Shown one piece after another: positions 42,917 through 53,088 of a stretch of 64,000 bases of DNA. The translations under genes and the position numbers were made by a program. This DNA comes from Oxobacter pfennigii. Its GTDB lineage: Bacteria > Bacillota > Clostridia > Clostridiales > Oxobacteraceae. The notes beneath the pieces are model-generated. The model was not told where the DNA came from, searched no databases, and was given only the letters and a program-made list of their open reading frames with translations. Location of the stretch: positions 62,001 to 126,000 of the forward strand of contig NZ_LKET01000029.1 of assembly GCF_001317355.1 (NCBI RefSeq). The letters are read 5' to 3'. Numbering within the stretch: position 1 is the stretch's first letter; every line of letters begins with the position of its first letter.

Positions 42917-43066
42917 TTATTGTTTATTGCTGTTTTTATCGATATATAGTCTCAAGGCTTTTGTGGCATAGAACAAGGCTATGATTAAAGATATTTTATA
43001 AAACATATCGATTACCTGCATAATAAGCAGAGGGAATTCCTTCATAACTGTATTAAAGCTTGACAC
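42917..43066 (-). CDS. 49-residue putative single-span membrane protein
   Basis: A short frame, GTG to TAA, with an excellent ribosome site (AAGGAGGTTG, 5 bases before GTG). The predicted peptide has one hydrophobic helix (about 9-35, FPLLIMQVIDMFYKISLIIA) and a basic, polar C-terminus (LRLYIDKNSNKQ). It is not recognised. It sits between the acquired two-component block and pyrG and points away from pyrG. The base composition is that of the host, not of the G+C-rich block. Confidence 0.6.
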   Translation of the reverse strand: MSSFNTVMKEFPLLIMQVIDMFYKISLIIALFYATKALRLYIDKNSNKQ

Positions 43067-43328
43067 GGGTGCAACCTCCTTGAACTTTTTTTATTATTTT
43101 ACCATAAGGCATAATTTTCGGCATTAGAATTATGCCCATGCTTTACATATGCATTTCTAAAAACAGAGCCCATTTAGCCTCATAAAAATCCTTAGGGCTT
43201 ATTTATTTTAAGGGAAGGTAGCGCTTTTGCTGAAAGCATATTTAAAGGAGAAAAGGGAAAACTTTCAAATGTATTCATAAAGCTATAATAGCGGTTATCT
43301 ATATAAATTATATTATATAAGAAAGATG

Positions 43329-43357
43329 TTGAATTAATTCTAACCTTCATGTAAAAT
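43329..43357 (+). promoter_or_regulatory. Sigma-A promoter of pyrG
   Basis: TTGAAT, 17 bases, TAAAAT. The leader would be only about 30 bases, so the terminator-antiterminator attenuation known for B. subtilis pyrG has no room here. The rest of the 43067-43392 gap shows nothing else. Confidence 0.55.
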
Positions 43358-43368
43358 GAATAAGTTAA

Positions 43369-44997
<1,629 letters not shown>

Positions 44998-45036
44998 TAC
45001 TTTGTAATGAAATTTATGGAGTAAATTTTATGATTG

Positions 45037-45064
45037 AAAGCAGCCCTAATTAGCTGCTTTTTTA
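45037..45064 (+). terminator. Terminator of pyrG
   Basis: AAAGCAGC, eight bases, GCTGCTTT continued by TTTTT. Confidence 0.85.
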
Positions 45065-45182
45065 CATTCGTAAATTTTACTAGTATAAGTTAAATATAAT
45101 GGAAAATTTTTTGATTATGCAGGAAATGAATAGAAAATAGAGAATATAATATACTAATTTATAAAGGAAACTTGAATTTAGT

Positions 45183-45563
45183 GTGGTGAAAGGCATGGGA
45201 AAAGTATTGATAGTTGATGATCAGCCTGTCATCAGGAAGTTGCTTTTTGAAGTGCTGGATGATGAATTTGATGTCCGGTTTGCTGAAACAGGCGAAGAAG
45301 CAATTGTTATATCACAGGATTTTAAGCCGGATGTAATATTATTGGATATCGGTCTTGCAGGTATGAGCGGAGTTGAGGCCATACCCGAATTTAAAAAGCT
45401 TTCTCCTAAAAGCAACATTATAATGCTGACAGGGAGTGCCAATGGGTCTCTCATTAATAAGGCCTTATCATGTGGTGCATCTGATTGCATTACCAAACCA
45501 TTTGACATTTTTGAGCTGAAGACAAGATTAGAGAATATAATATCAAAGCAATCCGCCGTTTAA
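45183..45563 (+). CDS. Single-domain response regulator, Spo0F-like
   Basis: A 126-residue stand-alone receiver. Acidic pair and phospho-acceptor D55 (PDVILLDIGLAGMSG), T/S of MLTGSAN and K of CITKPFD are present; there is no output domain. In B. subtilis spo0F directly follows pyrG, so both length and position support a Spo0F-type phosphorelay role, though most clostridia lack a clear Spo0F. The start is uncertain: GTG at 45183, or ATG four codons later. It ends in its own terminator. Confidence 0.8.
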   Translation: MVKGMGKVLIVDDQPVIRKLLFEVLDDEFDVRFAETGEEAIVISQDFKPDVILLDIGLAGMSGVEAIPEFKKLSPKSNIIMLTGSANGSLINKALSCGASDCITKPFDIFELKTRLENIISKQSAV

Positions 45564-45576
45564 GGCGGCTTTTGTT
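45553..45576 (+). terminator. Terminator of the Spo0F-like gene
   Basis: CCGCC-GTTTAA-GGCGG followed by CTTTTGTTTT; the stem overlaps the stop codon. Confidence 0.7.
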
Positions 45577-45616
45577 TTGCTGAATTTTCTACTATAATCA
45601 CAAAAAGGTGAATTTA

Positions 45617-47023
45617 TTGTACATAAGAGATAAGAGAAAAATAATATTATATTTGATTTTTGCAGTAATTTTTATAATACGGCTTATAAATATTACTTCA
45701 CCTCCATTGGACTATTCATCCTGGCGGCAGGTGGATACTGACTCCATTGCAAGAAATTTTATTAACTATAAATTTAATATTTTTTATCCCCAGCTTAATT
45801 ATGACGGCCCTATGCCCAATTATGTGCAGTTGGAATTTCAGGTTACAACATTCATACTGGCATTGCTGTATAAATATATTGGCATAAGCTATATTACAGG
45901 GCGGATGATTCCAATATTATTTTTTATGGGCTCCTGTGTTTATCTTTACAGACTTGTAAAAATGACTTCAGGTATGAATGTGGCACTCATATCTGTTTTT
46001 TTCTACGGAATACTCCCTCTGAATGTTATTTATTCCAGAAACATTATGCCGGAATCTGCATTGCTTTTCTTCACCATAGGCTGTGTATATTATTTCTGGC
46101 TTTGGATTCAATTTGATAAAAGTAAATATTACCTGGCAGCTCTTTTTTTTACCACCTTAGCCATTCTTACAAAGCTGCCGGCAGCATTGATTGGAATACC
46201 TCTTATTTTTTTAGCATTTTCGAAATATAAAATTAAGGTATTTAAAAATCTAAAGTTGTATGTCTTTGCCTTTTTTAGTTTGGGTGTACCCTGGTTATAT
46301 TTTTTGTATACCGGGGCAATTGCAGAGCAAAAATTTGTTTATGGTATAGGAGGTACAATGATAATACCCAATCTGTTCACTTCCATACTTGAAAGAAATA
46401 CTCAGGAGTATTTAAGAGAGCAATTTATAACCAAGGTTTTCACCCTGCCCGGCGTTATACTTTTTGCTTTGGGTATTAGCATAAAGAAAAGAAAGGAAGA
46501 ATATTTTTATTATGCCTGGCTTTTATGTGCAGTTCTGCATATAGTGCTTATCGACTCAACAATTCACCTGGATTATTATCTGATTTTTTTAACACCTATT
46601 ATAGCTGTATTTATAGGATATGGGGCAAGGCTTCTTTTTACAAATAAAAACTATGAATATTTTTTTTATATGGCGTTGATTATCATATTCCTTAATAATG
46701 CGGTTTTATTTGAAGAAATACATAAAGTCCGAGAAGATTATATAGTCATCGGGAATTTCGTTAAATCAAACAGCCATGAAGGTGATCTTATAATAATTGA
46801 CAGGGATAGTCCGGAGCTTTTTTATACCAGCGGCAGAAAGGGCTGGAGACTTTATGGAGAACTTATAAGCAAGGATAATATCGAAACTTTGATAAGTAAA
46901 GGAGCAGCATATTTTGTTGTTTCGAGCCCTGAAGCTGCAATCAAAATAACGGGAGAATTAGACAAGATTTATACAAGAATGACGGGGCCTTCAGGATTTA
47001 TAATGTATAAATTGGAAAAATAA
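45617..47023 (+). CDS. ArnT/PMT-like glycosyltransferase family 39 membrane protein
   Basis: A 468-residue integral membrane protein with about ten to eleven helices. It resembles lipid-linked-sugar-dependent transferases of the GT39/ArnT class: an early loop with SSWRQVDTDSIARNF (acidic catalytic-type aspartate), YSRNIMPESALLFF and a soluble C-terminal part (about 385-468). It would transfer a sugar from a polyprenyl carrier to an acceptor outside the membrane; the acceptor is unknown. I chose TTG at 45617 (AAGGTGA six bases upstream); GTG at 45608 is the alternative. Confidence 0.78.
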   Translation: MYIRDKRKIILYLIFAVIFIIRLINITSPPLDYSSWRQVDTDSIARNFINYKFNIFYPQLNYDGPMPNYVQLEFQVTTFILALLYKYIGISYITGRMIPILFFMGSCVYLYRLVKMTSGMNVALISVFFYGILPLNVIYSRNIMPESALLFFTIGCVYYFWLWIQFDKSKYYLAALFFTTLAILTKLPAALIGIPLIFLAFSKYKIKVFKNLKLYVFAFFSLGVPWLYFLYTGAIAEQKFVYGIGGTMIIPNLFTSILERNTQEYLREQFITKVFTLPGVILFALGISIKKRKEEYFYYAWLLCAVLHIVLIDSTIHLDYYLIFLTPIIAVFIGYGARLLFTNKNYEYFFYMALIIIFLNNAVLFEEIHKVREDYIVIGNFVKSNSHEGDLIIIDRDSPELFYTSGRKGWRLYGELISKDNIETLISKGAAYFVVSSPEAAIKITGELDKIYTRMTGPSGFIMYKLEK

Positions 47024-47136
47024 TGATGCTATAAGCTCTTTTCATAGAGGATTTTAAAACCTGATGGAGAATTATATATATCTACATTGTCTATAATTTT
47101 TTTATATAAATTCGTAAGTATATAGGAGGTGATGGT

Positions 47137-47547
47137 TTGAAGCTGATAGATTCAAATATAACATTTGCAGTGAGATGCTCAGAGTGCGGCAGAATCACCT
47201 TTCACAGGGTATCAGTCTTTCAGTTGTCTGCTAATAATAGAATGGATTTTATGTGCCAGTGCGGCAGTTTTGATATAAGTATAACAATGAAAAGCAATAA
47301 AGCCATTTCTGCTGCAGTACCCTGTCTTGCATGTGATGTTAAACATACATATGTATATAATATGAGTGATATGCTCAATAAACGGTTATTCGTACTGTGC
47401 TGTACCGACACAGGACTTGAGTTATGTTTTGCAGGGCGGGATAAGGATGTTTATGATATAGTATCAAAATATCAGGATGATTTAAAAAAGCTCTTGGGGG
47501 AACTTGGACTCCAATATGACGCTGCCGGTATAAAAAAGATGGACTAA
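47137..47547 (+). CDS. Cysteine-rich hypothetical protein with zinc-ribbon-like motifs
   Basis: A 136-residue protein not recognised by name. Cysteine pairs C14-C17 (RCSECGR), C40-C42 (MCQCGS), C63-C66 (PCLACD) and C88-C89 suggest one or two zinc sites in the first 70 residues; the C-terminal part is helical (VSKYQDDLKKLLGELG). The start is TTG after AGGAGGTGATGG. It stands alone before glpX. Binding of nucleic acid or protein is possible, but nothing in the sequence decides. Confidence 0.65.
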   Translation: MKLIDSNITFAVRCSECGRITFHRVSVFQLSANNRMDFMCQCGSFDISITMKSNKAISAAVPCLACDVKHTYVYNMSDMLNKRLFVLCCTDTGLELCFAGRDKDVYDIVSKYQDDLKKLLGELGLQYDAAGIKKMD

Positions 47548-47627
47548 AATCAATAGCCCATTTTTTTTTATCTGCGGAACCATAAAATATAGTATAGCAT
47601 ATAATAAAAAGTGTACTATACTAAATG

Positions 47628-47655
47628 TTGACAAGCTATTTAAGTGTTATATAAT
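47628..47655 (+). promoter_or_regulatory. Sigma-A promoter of glpX
   Basis: TTGACA, 16 bases, TATAAT: both hexamers perfect. About 48 bases before the glpX start. Confidence 0.7.
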
Positions 47656-47702
47656 TAATAAGGAATGAATTTGTTAAAATGCATTCTAAGGGAGGGGATT
47701 CT

Positions 47703-48665
47703 TTGGATACTGATCTTGCGTTAGGTCTTGTTAGGGTCACAGAATCAGCGGCACTGAAGGCTGCTAAATTTATGGGACGCGGAGATAAAAATGCTGCGGA
47801 TCAGGCAGCAGTTGATGCAATGAGAAGGATGTTTGACGCTCTGGAAATCAGGGGCGAGGTAGTTATAGGGGAAGGAGAATTAGATGAAGCCCCTATGCTT
47901 TATATAGGAGAAAAAGTAGGCAGAGGCGATAAATTGGATGTAGAGGTTGATATCGCAGTTGACCCTTTAGACGGTACCAGCCTGATTGCAAAGGGATTGC
48001 CTAATTCCATAGCGGTTGTTGCAGTGGCTAAGAGAGGGTGTCTCCTTCATGCACCGGATATGTATATGGATAAAATTGCAGTAGGGCCAAAGGCAGCTGG
48101 GAAAATAAACATAGAAGCAAGTGTTTCGGAAAATATTGAAGCCGTTGCCAAAGCTTTGAATAAGCGCATAGAAGACGTTACTGTGATAATGCTGGACAGG
48201 GAGAGGCACCATGCTAAAATGAATGAAATAAGAAAATTAGGTGCCAGAATAAAGCTTATAAGCGACGGAGATATAGCTGCCGCTATCGCTACCTGCTTTG
48301 ATTATACCGGTATTGATATCATGATAGGCTCAGGGGGAGCGCCTGAAGGAGTAATTGCGGCTGTAGCGCTAAAATGTATGGGCGGGGAAATGCAGGGAAG
48401 GCTTCTTCCTTCCTGTGATGAAGAATATAATAGGTGCGTCGGTATGGGAATTTGTGACCCGGATAAAATTCTTTACCTTTCAGATTTAGTGAAAGGTGAT
48501 GATGCCTATTTCGCTGCTACAGGAGTATCGGAAGGAGACCTTCTTAAAGGAGTTATTTACCTTAAAAACGAAAGGGCAAAAACCCAGTCCGTTGTAATGA
48601 GAGCAAAGACAGGTACCATAAGGTTTATAAACGCCATACACAATTTTAAAAAGATAGGAATGTAA
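47703..48665 (+). CDS. glpX: Fructose-1,6-bisphosphatase class II
   Basis: Hydrolyses fructose 1,6-bisphosphate in gluconeogenesis, in the cytoplasm. It is 320 residues, typical GlpX. Metal and substrate motifs are GEGELDEAPMLYIGE and DPLDGTSLIAKGLPNS; IMIGSGGAPEGVIAAVALKC follows. I chose TTG at 47703 because AGGGAGGGG precedes it; an in-frame ATG eight codons earlier would contain that ribosome site. glpX precedes rho in B. subtilis as well. Confidence 0.93.
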   Translation: MDTDLALGLVRVTESAALKAAKFMGRGDKNAADQAAVDAMRRMFDALEIRGEVVIGEGELDEAPMLYIGEKVGRGDKLDVEVDIAVDPLDGTSLIAKGLPNSIAVVAVAKRGCLLHAPDMYMDKIAVGPKAAGKINIEASVSENIEAVAKALNKRIEDVTVIMLDRERHHAKMNEIRKLGARIKLISDGDIAAAIATCFDYTGIDIMIGSGGAPEGVIAAVALKCMGGEMQGRLLPSCDEEYNRCVGMGICDPDKILYLSDLVKGDDAYFAATGVSEGDLLKGVIYLKNERAKTQSVVMRAKTGTIRFINAIHNFKKIGM

Positions 48666-48695
48666 AAGAGGAGGAAAATTCCTCTTTTTTCTTTT
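48665..48695 (+). terminator. Terminator of glpX
   Basis: AAAGAGGA, seven bases, TCCTCTTT continued by TTTCTTTT. Confidence 0.85.
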
Positions 48696-48778
48696 GCAGA
48701 TTTTACTTTAATAGTATAAAATAATGCTATATACTAATGTAAAATATTTCCTGATTTATAGAGGAGGAGGGGAGCACA

Positions 48779-49885
48779 GTGAATAGTGAGCTGCACTCTT
48801 TAAGTTTCAATGAATCAAATGCCGGCGAATTTATAAAGCATAATGCCCAAAAAATTTTTGCTTTCATATTACTGTCCACAATTATTTTCATTTTATTTTT
48901 CATATTTAATTTCATGATTTTAATTCCCTCTTATCCTGAGAGTACCGCAAAGCAATATGTCAACTGTATCATGAACAAAAAATACCAAGATGCAATTGAA
49001 TACTATACATATGAAATTGATGAGCCTGCTCTCTCCCATAATTTTTTGCTTAAGTATTTGGAAAATAAATATAAAAATGCAAATTCCATTAATGTACTTC
49101 CTATGAAGGAATTCCAAAACGGCCTTGAGAAAACCTTTTACCTTGAAATAACCCAAGGGGGAAATAAAGTTACGGAATCAATCACACTGATAAATACGGA
49201 CAGCAGTCTCTTAGGAATTAAAAAAACCTGGAAAATCATATTTCCATATCACACAAAGAGCATTGATATAAAAGGAGCCAATGGCTCTGAAGTTTATCTG
49301 GATGATATTTTTCTGGGAGAAATAAGAGATGGTATATTAAAAGCCGATAATGTGATAGAAGGATTGCACTATATTAAATCATATATCCCGGGAGTGGGGC
49401 AATCCGAAGTCATAGAAATTGACACCGGAAAGGATGGAGACGATGTTTTATTAAAAATAAATCTTTATCCTGAATTCGAAAGAGCTATGGAAAAGCTGGT
49501 GCGGGATTTTTGCAGCGGCTGGTCGGAATATTGCCTTACACAGAACCCGGAAAAAATCAAGCCTTACTTGACCGACAGCCTTTTTAATATCTATACATAC
49601 AAGGATGGGAGGTTTAATGGGAGTAAATATGAATTGAGTGATAATACCATAAGCTTTGTGGATATTTCTCTTAAAGATTCAAAGACAATACATTATACGG
49701 TAGATGAAAAATGGCACATAAAAGAAGCCATCACAGACCCCGGCTTAACCTTCGAGATTAATCGGAAGGAAACTTTAGAGCAGATTCAGTATATGAAATG
49801 GAAGTATTATATCATAAATGAAAATGGCACGTGGAAAATAGATTCGGCAGATCAATTGAGCTTTAACCAGGAAATAGTGGAGTGA
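48779..49885 (+). CDS. Membrane-anchored extracytoplasmic protein, TcaA-like
   Basis: A 368-residue protein with one N-terminal membrane helix (about 27-50) and a large outer part. Residues about 55-150 resemble an NTF2-like fold (AKQYVNCIMNKKYQDAIEYY); 160-235 a small beta domain (GSEVYLDDIFLGEIRDG); 240-365 a second NTF2-like domain. This resembles TcaA/YvbJ-type proteins, without their N-terminal zinc ribbon. A role at the cell envelope is inferred; nothing is known directly. The start is GTG after GAGGAGGGG. The following 270 bases to rho show no gene. Confidence 0.65.
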   Translation: MNSELHSLSFNESNAGEFIKHNAQKIFAFILLSTIIFILFFIFNFMILIPSYPESTAKQYVNCIMNKKYQDAIEYYTYEIDEPALSHNFLLKYLENKYKNANSINVLPMKEFQNGLEKTFYLEITQGGNKVTESITLINTDSSLLGIKKTWKIIFPYHTKSIDIKGANGSEVYLDDIFLGEIRDGILKADNVIEGLHYIKSYIPGVGQSEVIEIDTGKDGDDVLLKINLYPEFERAMEKLVRDFCSGWSEYCLTQNPEKIKPYLTDSLFNIYTYKDGRFNGSKYELSDNTISFVDISLKDSKTIHYTVDEKWHIKEAITDPGLTFEINRKETLEQIQYMKWKYYIINENGTWKIDSADQLSFNQEIVE

Positions 49886-50156
49886 TAAATATTTTGATGG
49901 ATGTTTGTTTGAATAAAATAGTCAAACATGGATAAGAATTTAGATATACAATGGGAATTTGTATAATTGATTGGTTGAAAAGAGAGTAATTGTCAAAAAA
50001 ATTCAAAAATATAGTCGATGAATGCAAGAATACATTGAAAACTTTATAGTAAAATGGTAGTTATGGGGAAGAAGACTTAAAATATTGATATTTAAAATAG
50101 GTTAAGTTATAATTAGTTGAATTAAACAACCAAATACTAAATCAGGAGGTGATAGG

Positions 50157-51641
50157 TTGAAGTTTGATGAAATAAAAAATTTATCTCTTCAGGAGCTCCG
50201 TGATCTGGCAAAAAGCAAAGGAATTAAAAATATAGCCAGGTTTAGAAAAAGCGAGTTGATAGAAGAACTTTTAAAAGACGAGGCACAAGTTGACGAAACA
50301 GGCTTTAAACCGGAAATAATAGAAGAACAGGATGTACCGGTAATCACGGAGGATGAAGCAGAAGTAAGCAGCACCGGGAGTACAGCCAATGCAGAGCTGG
50401 AAGCCCCGGGCATTAACAGAGCTCCGGGTATTAACAGAACTGCTGAAACTAATTACCGGCCTCAAGGTCGGCGTAATATAGATCTTTCAGATGTTAATGA
50501 AGGAAAGCGTGAAAGACTCCAGGAAATTCTTCAGGATTCTGAAACAGCTGAAGGTATATTGGAGCTCATTGAAAATACTGGATATGGATTTTTAAGATTA
50601 GAAAATTATCTTCCGAGTCAAAGAGACATATATGTATCCCCTTCCCAAATAAGAAGGTTCAACCTTAAAACAGGTGATAAAATCCGCGGAAAAGTCAGGT
50701 CTCCCAAAGAAGGTGAGAAGTTTCAAGCCCTTCTCTATGTTCAGGCCATAAATGATGAAAACCCTGAGAATGCCATCAGGCGAGTGCCTTTTGAAAATCT
50801 TACCCCAATTTATCCCATGGAAAGATTAAACCTCGAAACCACTCAAAATGAATTTGCTACCAGGATTATAGACTTTCTTGCGCCAATCGGAAAAGGTCAG
50901 AGAGGCATGATTGTTGCTCCTCCCAAAGCCGGAAAAACCGTTCTCATGAAGAAAATTGCAAATGCTATAACCATGAATCATCCCGATGTATATCTTATTG
51001 TCCTTTTAATTGATGAAAGACCGGAGGAAGTCACAGATATGCAGAGGTCTATTAAGGGTGATGTTATTTATTCCACCTTTGATGAAGAACCCGAGCATCA
51101 CACAAGAGTTGCGGAAATGGTTTTAGAGAGGGCTAAAAGGCTTATCGAACATAAAAAAGATGTAGTCATACTTATGGATAGCATAACGAGGCTTGCCAGA
51201 GCATACAACCTTACAATGCAGCCTACAGGAAGAACATTATCCGGGGGTCTTGACCCGGGGGCACTGCATATGCCAAAGCGTTTCTTCGGAGCGGCGAGAA
51301 ATATAGAAGAAGGCGGAAGCCTTACAATATTAGCAACGGCTCTTATAGAAACAGGAAGCAGAATGGATGATGTTATATTTGAAGAATTCAAAGGCACCGG
51401 CAATATGGAAGTCCATCTTGACAGAAGGCTTCAGGAAAAGAGAGTATTCCCTGCTATTGATATTAATAAATCAGGTACAAGAAGGGAAGACTTATTATTG
51501 CCGACTAAGGAATTCGAAGCTTCGCTTTATTTCAGAAATCAGTTGAGCCAAGCACCGCCTTATGAGGTTACTGAGCTTTTGCTCAGCCGAATGACCAAAA
51601 CCAAGAGCAACAGCGAATTTATAGATACGTTTAAATTATAG
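50157..51641 (+). CDS. rho: Transcription termination factor Rho
   Basis: RNA-dependent hexameric ATPase that ends transcription. It is 494 residues, longer than the about 420-430 usual, because of an acidic, low-complexity insertion (about 40-115) between the N-terminal helix bundle ([20 protein letters not shown]) and the RNA-binding fold ([19 protein letters not shown]). The insertion has a direct repeat [15 protein letters not shown] sites: [17 protein letters not shown] and [17 protein letters not shown]-loop and Q-loop regions look intact. The start is TTG after AGGAGGTGATAGG. Confidence 0.95.
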   Translation: MKFDEIKNLSLQELRDLAKSKGIKNIARFRKSELIEELLKDEAQVDETGFKPEIIEEQDVPVITEDEAEVSSTGSTANAELEAPGINRAPGINRTAETNYRPQGRRNIDLSDVNEGKRERLQEILQDSETAEGILELIENTGYGFLRLENYLPSQRDIYVSPSQIRRFNLKTGDKIRGKVRSPKEGEKFQALLYVQAINDENPENAIRRVPFENLTPIYPMERLNLETTQNEFATRIIDFLAPIGKGQRGMIVAPPKAGKTVLMKKIANAITMNHPDVYLIVLLIDERPEEVTDMQRSIKGDVIYSTFDEEPEHHTRVAEMVLERAKRLIEHKKDVVILMDSITRLARAYNLTMQPTGRTLSGGLDPGALHMPKRFFGAARNIEEGGSLTILATALIETGSRMDDVIFEEFKGTGNMEVHLDRRLQEKRVFPAIDINKSGTRREDLLLPTKEFEASLYFRNQLSQAPPYEVTELLLSRMTKTKSNSEFIDTFKL

Positions 51642-51678
51642 TTGAAGAAAATGTAAGCCTGTGATATAATTTTATTCG

Positions 51679-51708
51679 TTGACGATTGAAAAAGCTTGTA
51701 AATATATT
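51679..51708 (+). promoter_or_regulatory. Candidate promoter of rpmE
   Basis: TTGACG, 18 bases, TATATT, located 26 bases before the rpmE start. Confidence 0.4.
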
Positions 51709-51734
51709 ACATTTGCGTGAAAGAGGTGAAAGCA

Positions 51735-51947
51735 ATGAAAGAGGGACTTCATCCAAAATATAATGAAGCAGTTGTAAAATGCGCTTGCGGTGAGACTTTC
51801 ACAACCGGATCAACTAAAAGTGAACTCAGAGTTGAAATCTGTTCAAAATGCCATCCTTTCTTTACAGGAAAGCAGAAATTAGTTGACACAGGCGGTCGTG
51901 TTGAAAAGTTTATGAAGAAATTCAACTTGGAAAAAAGCGAAGAGTAG
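51735..51947 (+). CDS. rpmE: Ribosomal protein L31, zinc type
   Basis: A 70-residue 50S subunit protein. The zinc-binding cysteines are present (VKCACGETF and [12 protein letters not shown]), so this is the C+ form used in zinc sufficiency. I chose the ATG at 51735 after AGAGGTGA, which gives the usual MKEGLHPKY start; six extra codons upstream are unlikely. Own terminator downstream. Confidence 0.95.
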   Translation: MKEGLHPKYNEAVVKCACGETFTTGSTKSELRVEICSKCHPFFTGKQKLVDTGGRVEKFMKKFNLEKSEE

Positions 51948-51954
51948 ACACTTT

Positions 51955-51985
51955 AAGGTTAGGATATTTTCCTAACCTTTATTAC
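51955..51985 (+). terminator. Terminator of rpmE
   Basis: AAGGTTAGG-ATATTTT-CCTAACCTT followed by TATTACTTT. Confidence 0.8.
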
Positions 51986-52041
51986 TTTAGAGCTTATATT
52001 TGTATATATTGATGAGTATTTTGGGATAACTCAAATTGTAA

Positions 52042-52256
52042 TGACTATCTTAATACGATGAAATAAACATTGCGAAAGGTCTGTAGAAGCTGTTAATGAG
52101 GCGCAGGAAGCTGCGCCATTGTTTGAGTGAAGCGGGTTATGGTGATAAGTTGGGGACATTCCTCAACGAAGAGAGGAGTGTCCCCATACCTATGACAGGC
52201 GAGTTCACAGCTTTTAAGGCCTGGAGCAGTGAATGGGATCGTATTTAAGATAGTCA
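52042..52256. mobile_element. Long-palindrome element, GGGGACA family (B), copy 2
   Basis: Inverted ends TGACTATCTTAATACGAT and ATCGTATTTAAGATAGTCA differ by one base. Inner arms pair (AAGCTGTTAATGAGGCG with its partner) and include a perfect GGCGCAG-GAAG-CTGCGCC hairpin. GTTGGGGACATTC and AGTGTCCCC boxes lie in the centre. The stretch ATAAGTTGGGGACATTC is shared, inverted, with the copy at 10060-10283. It lies between rpmE and tdk; the right end is 20 bases before the tdk start and thus in its 5' region. Confidence 0.65.
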
Positions 52257-52275
52257 TGTTAGAGGGGGGATTAAA

Positions 52276-52854
52276 ATGTACGGGCCGAAGGATCATGGAT
52301 GGGTAGAGGTAATTACGGGACCAATGTACAGCGGAAAATCGGAAGAGCTCATAAGAAGGATAAAAAGGGCAAAGATCGCTAAGCAAAAAGTGCAGGCTTT
52401 TAAGCCTGCCATAGATAACAGATATGATTCAACGGATGTGGTTTCCCATGGGGGAGACAGGGCTTTAGCAATTGCCGTCAATAATTCAGGGGAGATATTA
52501 AAATTGGTGGAGAAAGATACTGAAGTAGTTGCAATCGATGAGGCTAATTTTTTTGATATGGATTTGGTAAATGTAGTAAGGCACCTTGCTGATGACAATA
52601 AAAGGGTAATATGCGCAGGGCTTGATTTGGATTTCAGGGGGGAGCCCTTCGGTCCTACTCCGAACCTTATGGCAATTGCAGAGTTTGTGGATAAGTTAAA
52701 AGCGATATGTATGGTGTGCGGTAATCCTGCGACCAGGACACAAAGGCTTATAAACAAGCAGCCTGCGAAATACACTGATGATATAATACTGGTAGGCGCC
52801 ATGGAAAGCTATGAATCCAGATGCCGTAAATGCCATGATGTGCCTAAAATTTAG
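52276..52854 (+). CDS. tdk: Thymidine kinase
   Basis: Phosphorylates thymidine in nucleoside salvage. It is 192 residues, type II TK. P-loop [14 protein letters not shown] (about 16), [11 protein letters not shown] (about 89-99, catalytic glutamate), [12 protein letters not shown], lasso region and zinc cysteines CMVCGNPA and ESRCRKCHD are all present. The ATG follows AGAGGGGGGA. rpmE-tdk order is as in B. subtilis. Confidence 0.95.
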   Translation: MYGPKDHGWVEVITGPMYSGKSEELIRRIKRAKIAKQKVQAFKPAIDNRYDSTDVVSHGGDRALAIAVNNSGEILKLVEKDTEVVAIDEANFFDMDLVNVVRHLADDNKRVICAGLDLDFRGEPFGPTPNLMAIAEFVDKLKAICMVCGNPATRTQRLINKQPAKYTDDIILVGAMESYESRCRKCHDVPKI

Positions 52855-52864
52855 CAGACTTTTT

Positions 52865-53040
52865 ACATGTACCCATTTAACAAACATGTGATATAATAAT
52901 TTCGAATGGCTATGCCATTCGAAATTATTTGGCATAAATTTTACCGTGTAAAATTTATGCTACAATAAATCCCTTCGGGATTTATTGTAGCATGGAATTT
53001 GTTATGCAAATTTCATGATATAATGAATCAAAGATTCATT
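52865..53040. repeat. Tandem hairpin array 2 (five to six different hairpins)
   Basis: Consecutive hairpins, mostly with three-base loops and almost no spacer: AATAATTTCGAATGGC stem (16 bp perfect, 52895-52929), GCATAAATTTTAC (13 bp perfect, 52932-52960), CTACAATAAATCCC (14 bp perfect, 52960-52990), CATGGAATTTG (11 bp, one G-U, 52991-53017), AATGAATC (8 bp, 53022-53040). A weak ACATGT pair precedes them. The stems share no sequence. It lies between tdk and the DUF1385 gene. Confidence 0.75.
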
Positions 53041-53088
53041 TCGACAATGAAATCTGGGTATAGTTTTTATAATGAAAGAGGTGAAAAA

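Noticed and set aside
52293-52802. A 169-codon minus-strand frame opposite tdk
   Set aside because: tdk on the plus strand has every family motif; the opposite frame has no recognisable domain or ribosome site.
52865-53040. CRISPR or attI-type array
   Set aside because: The hairpin stems are all different and no constant repeat exists; there is no integrase gene.
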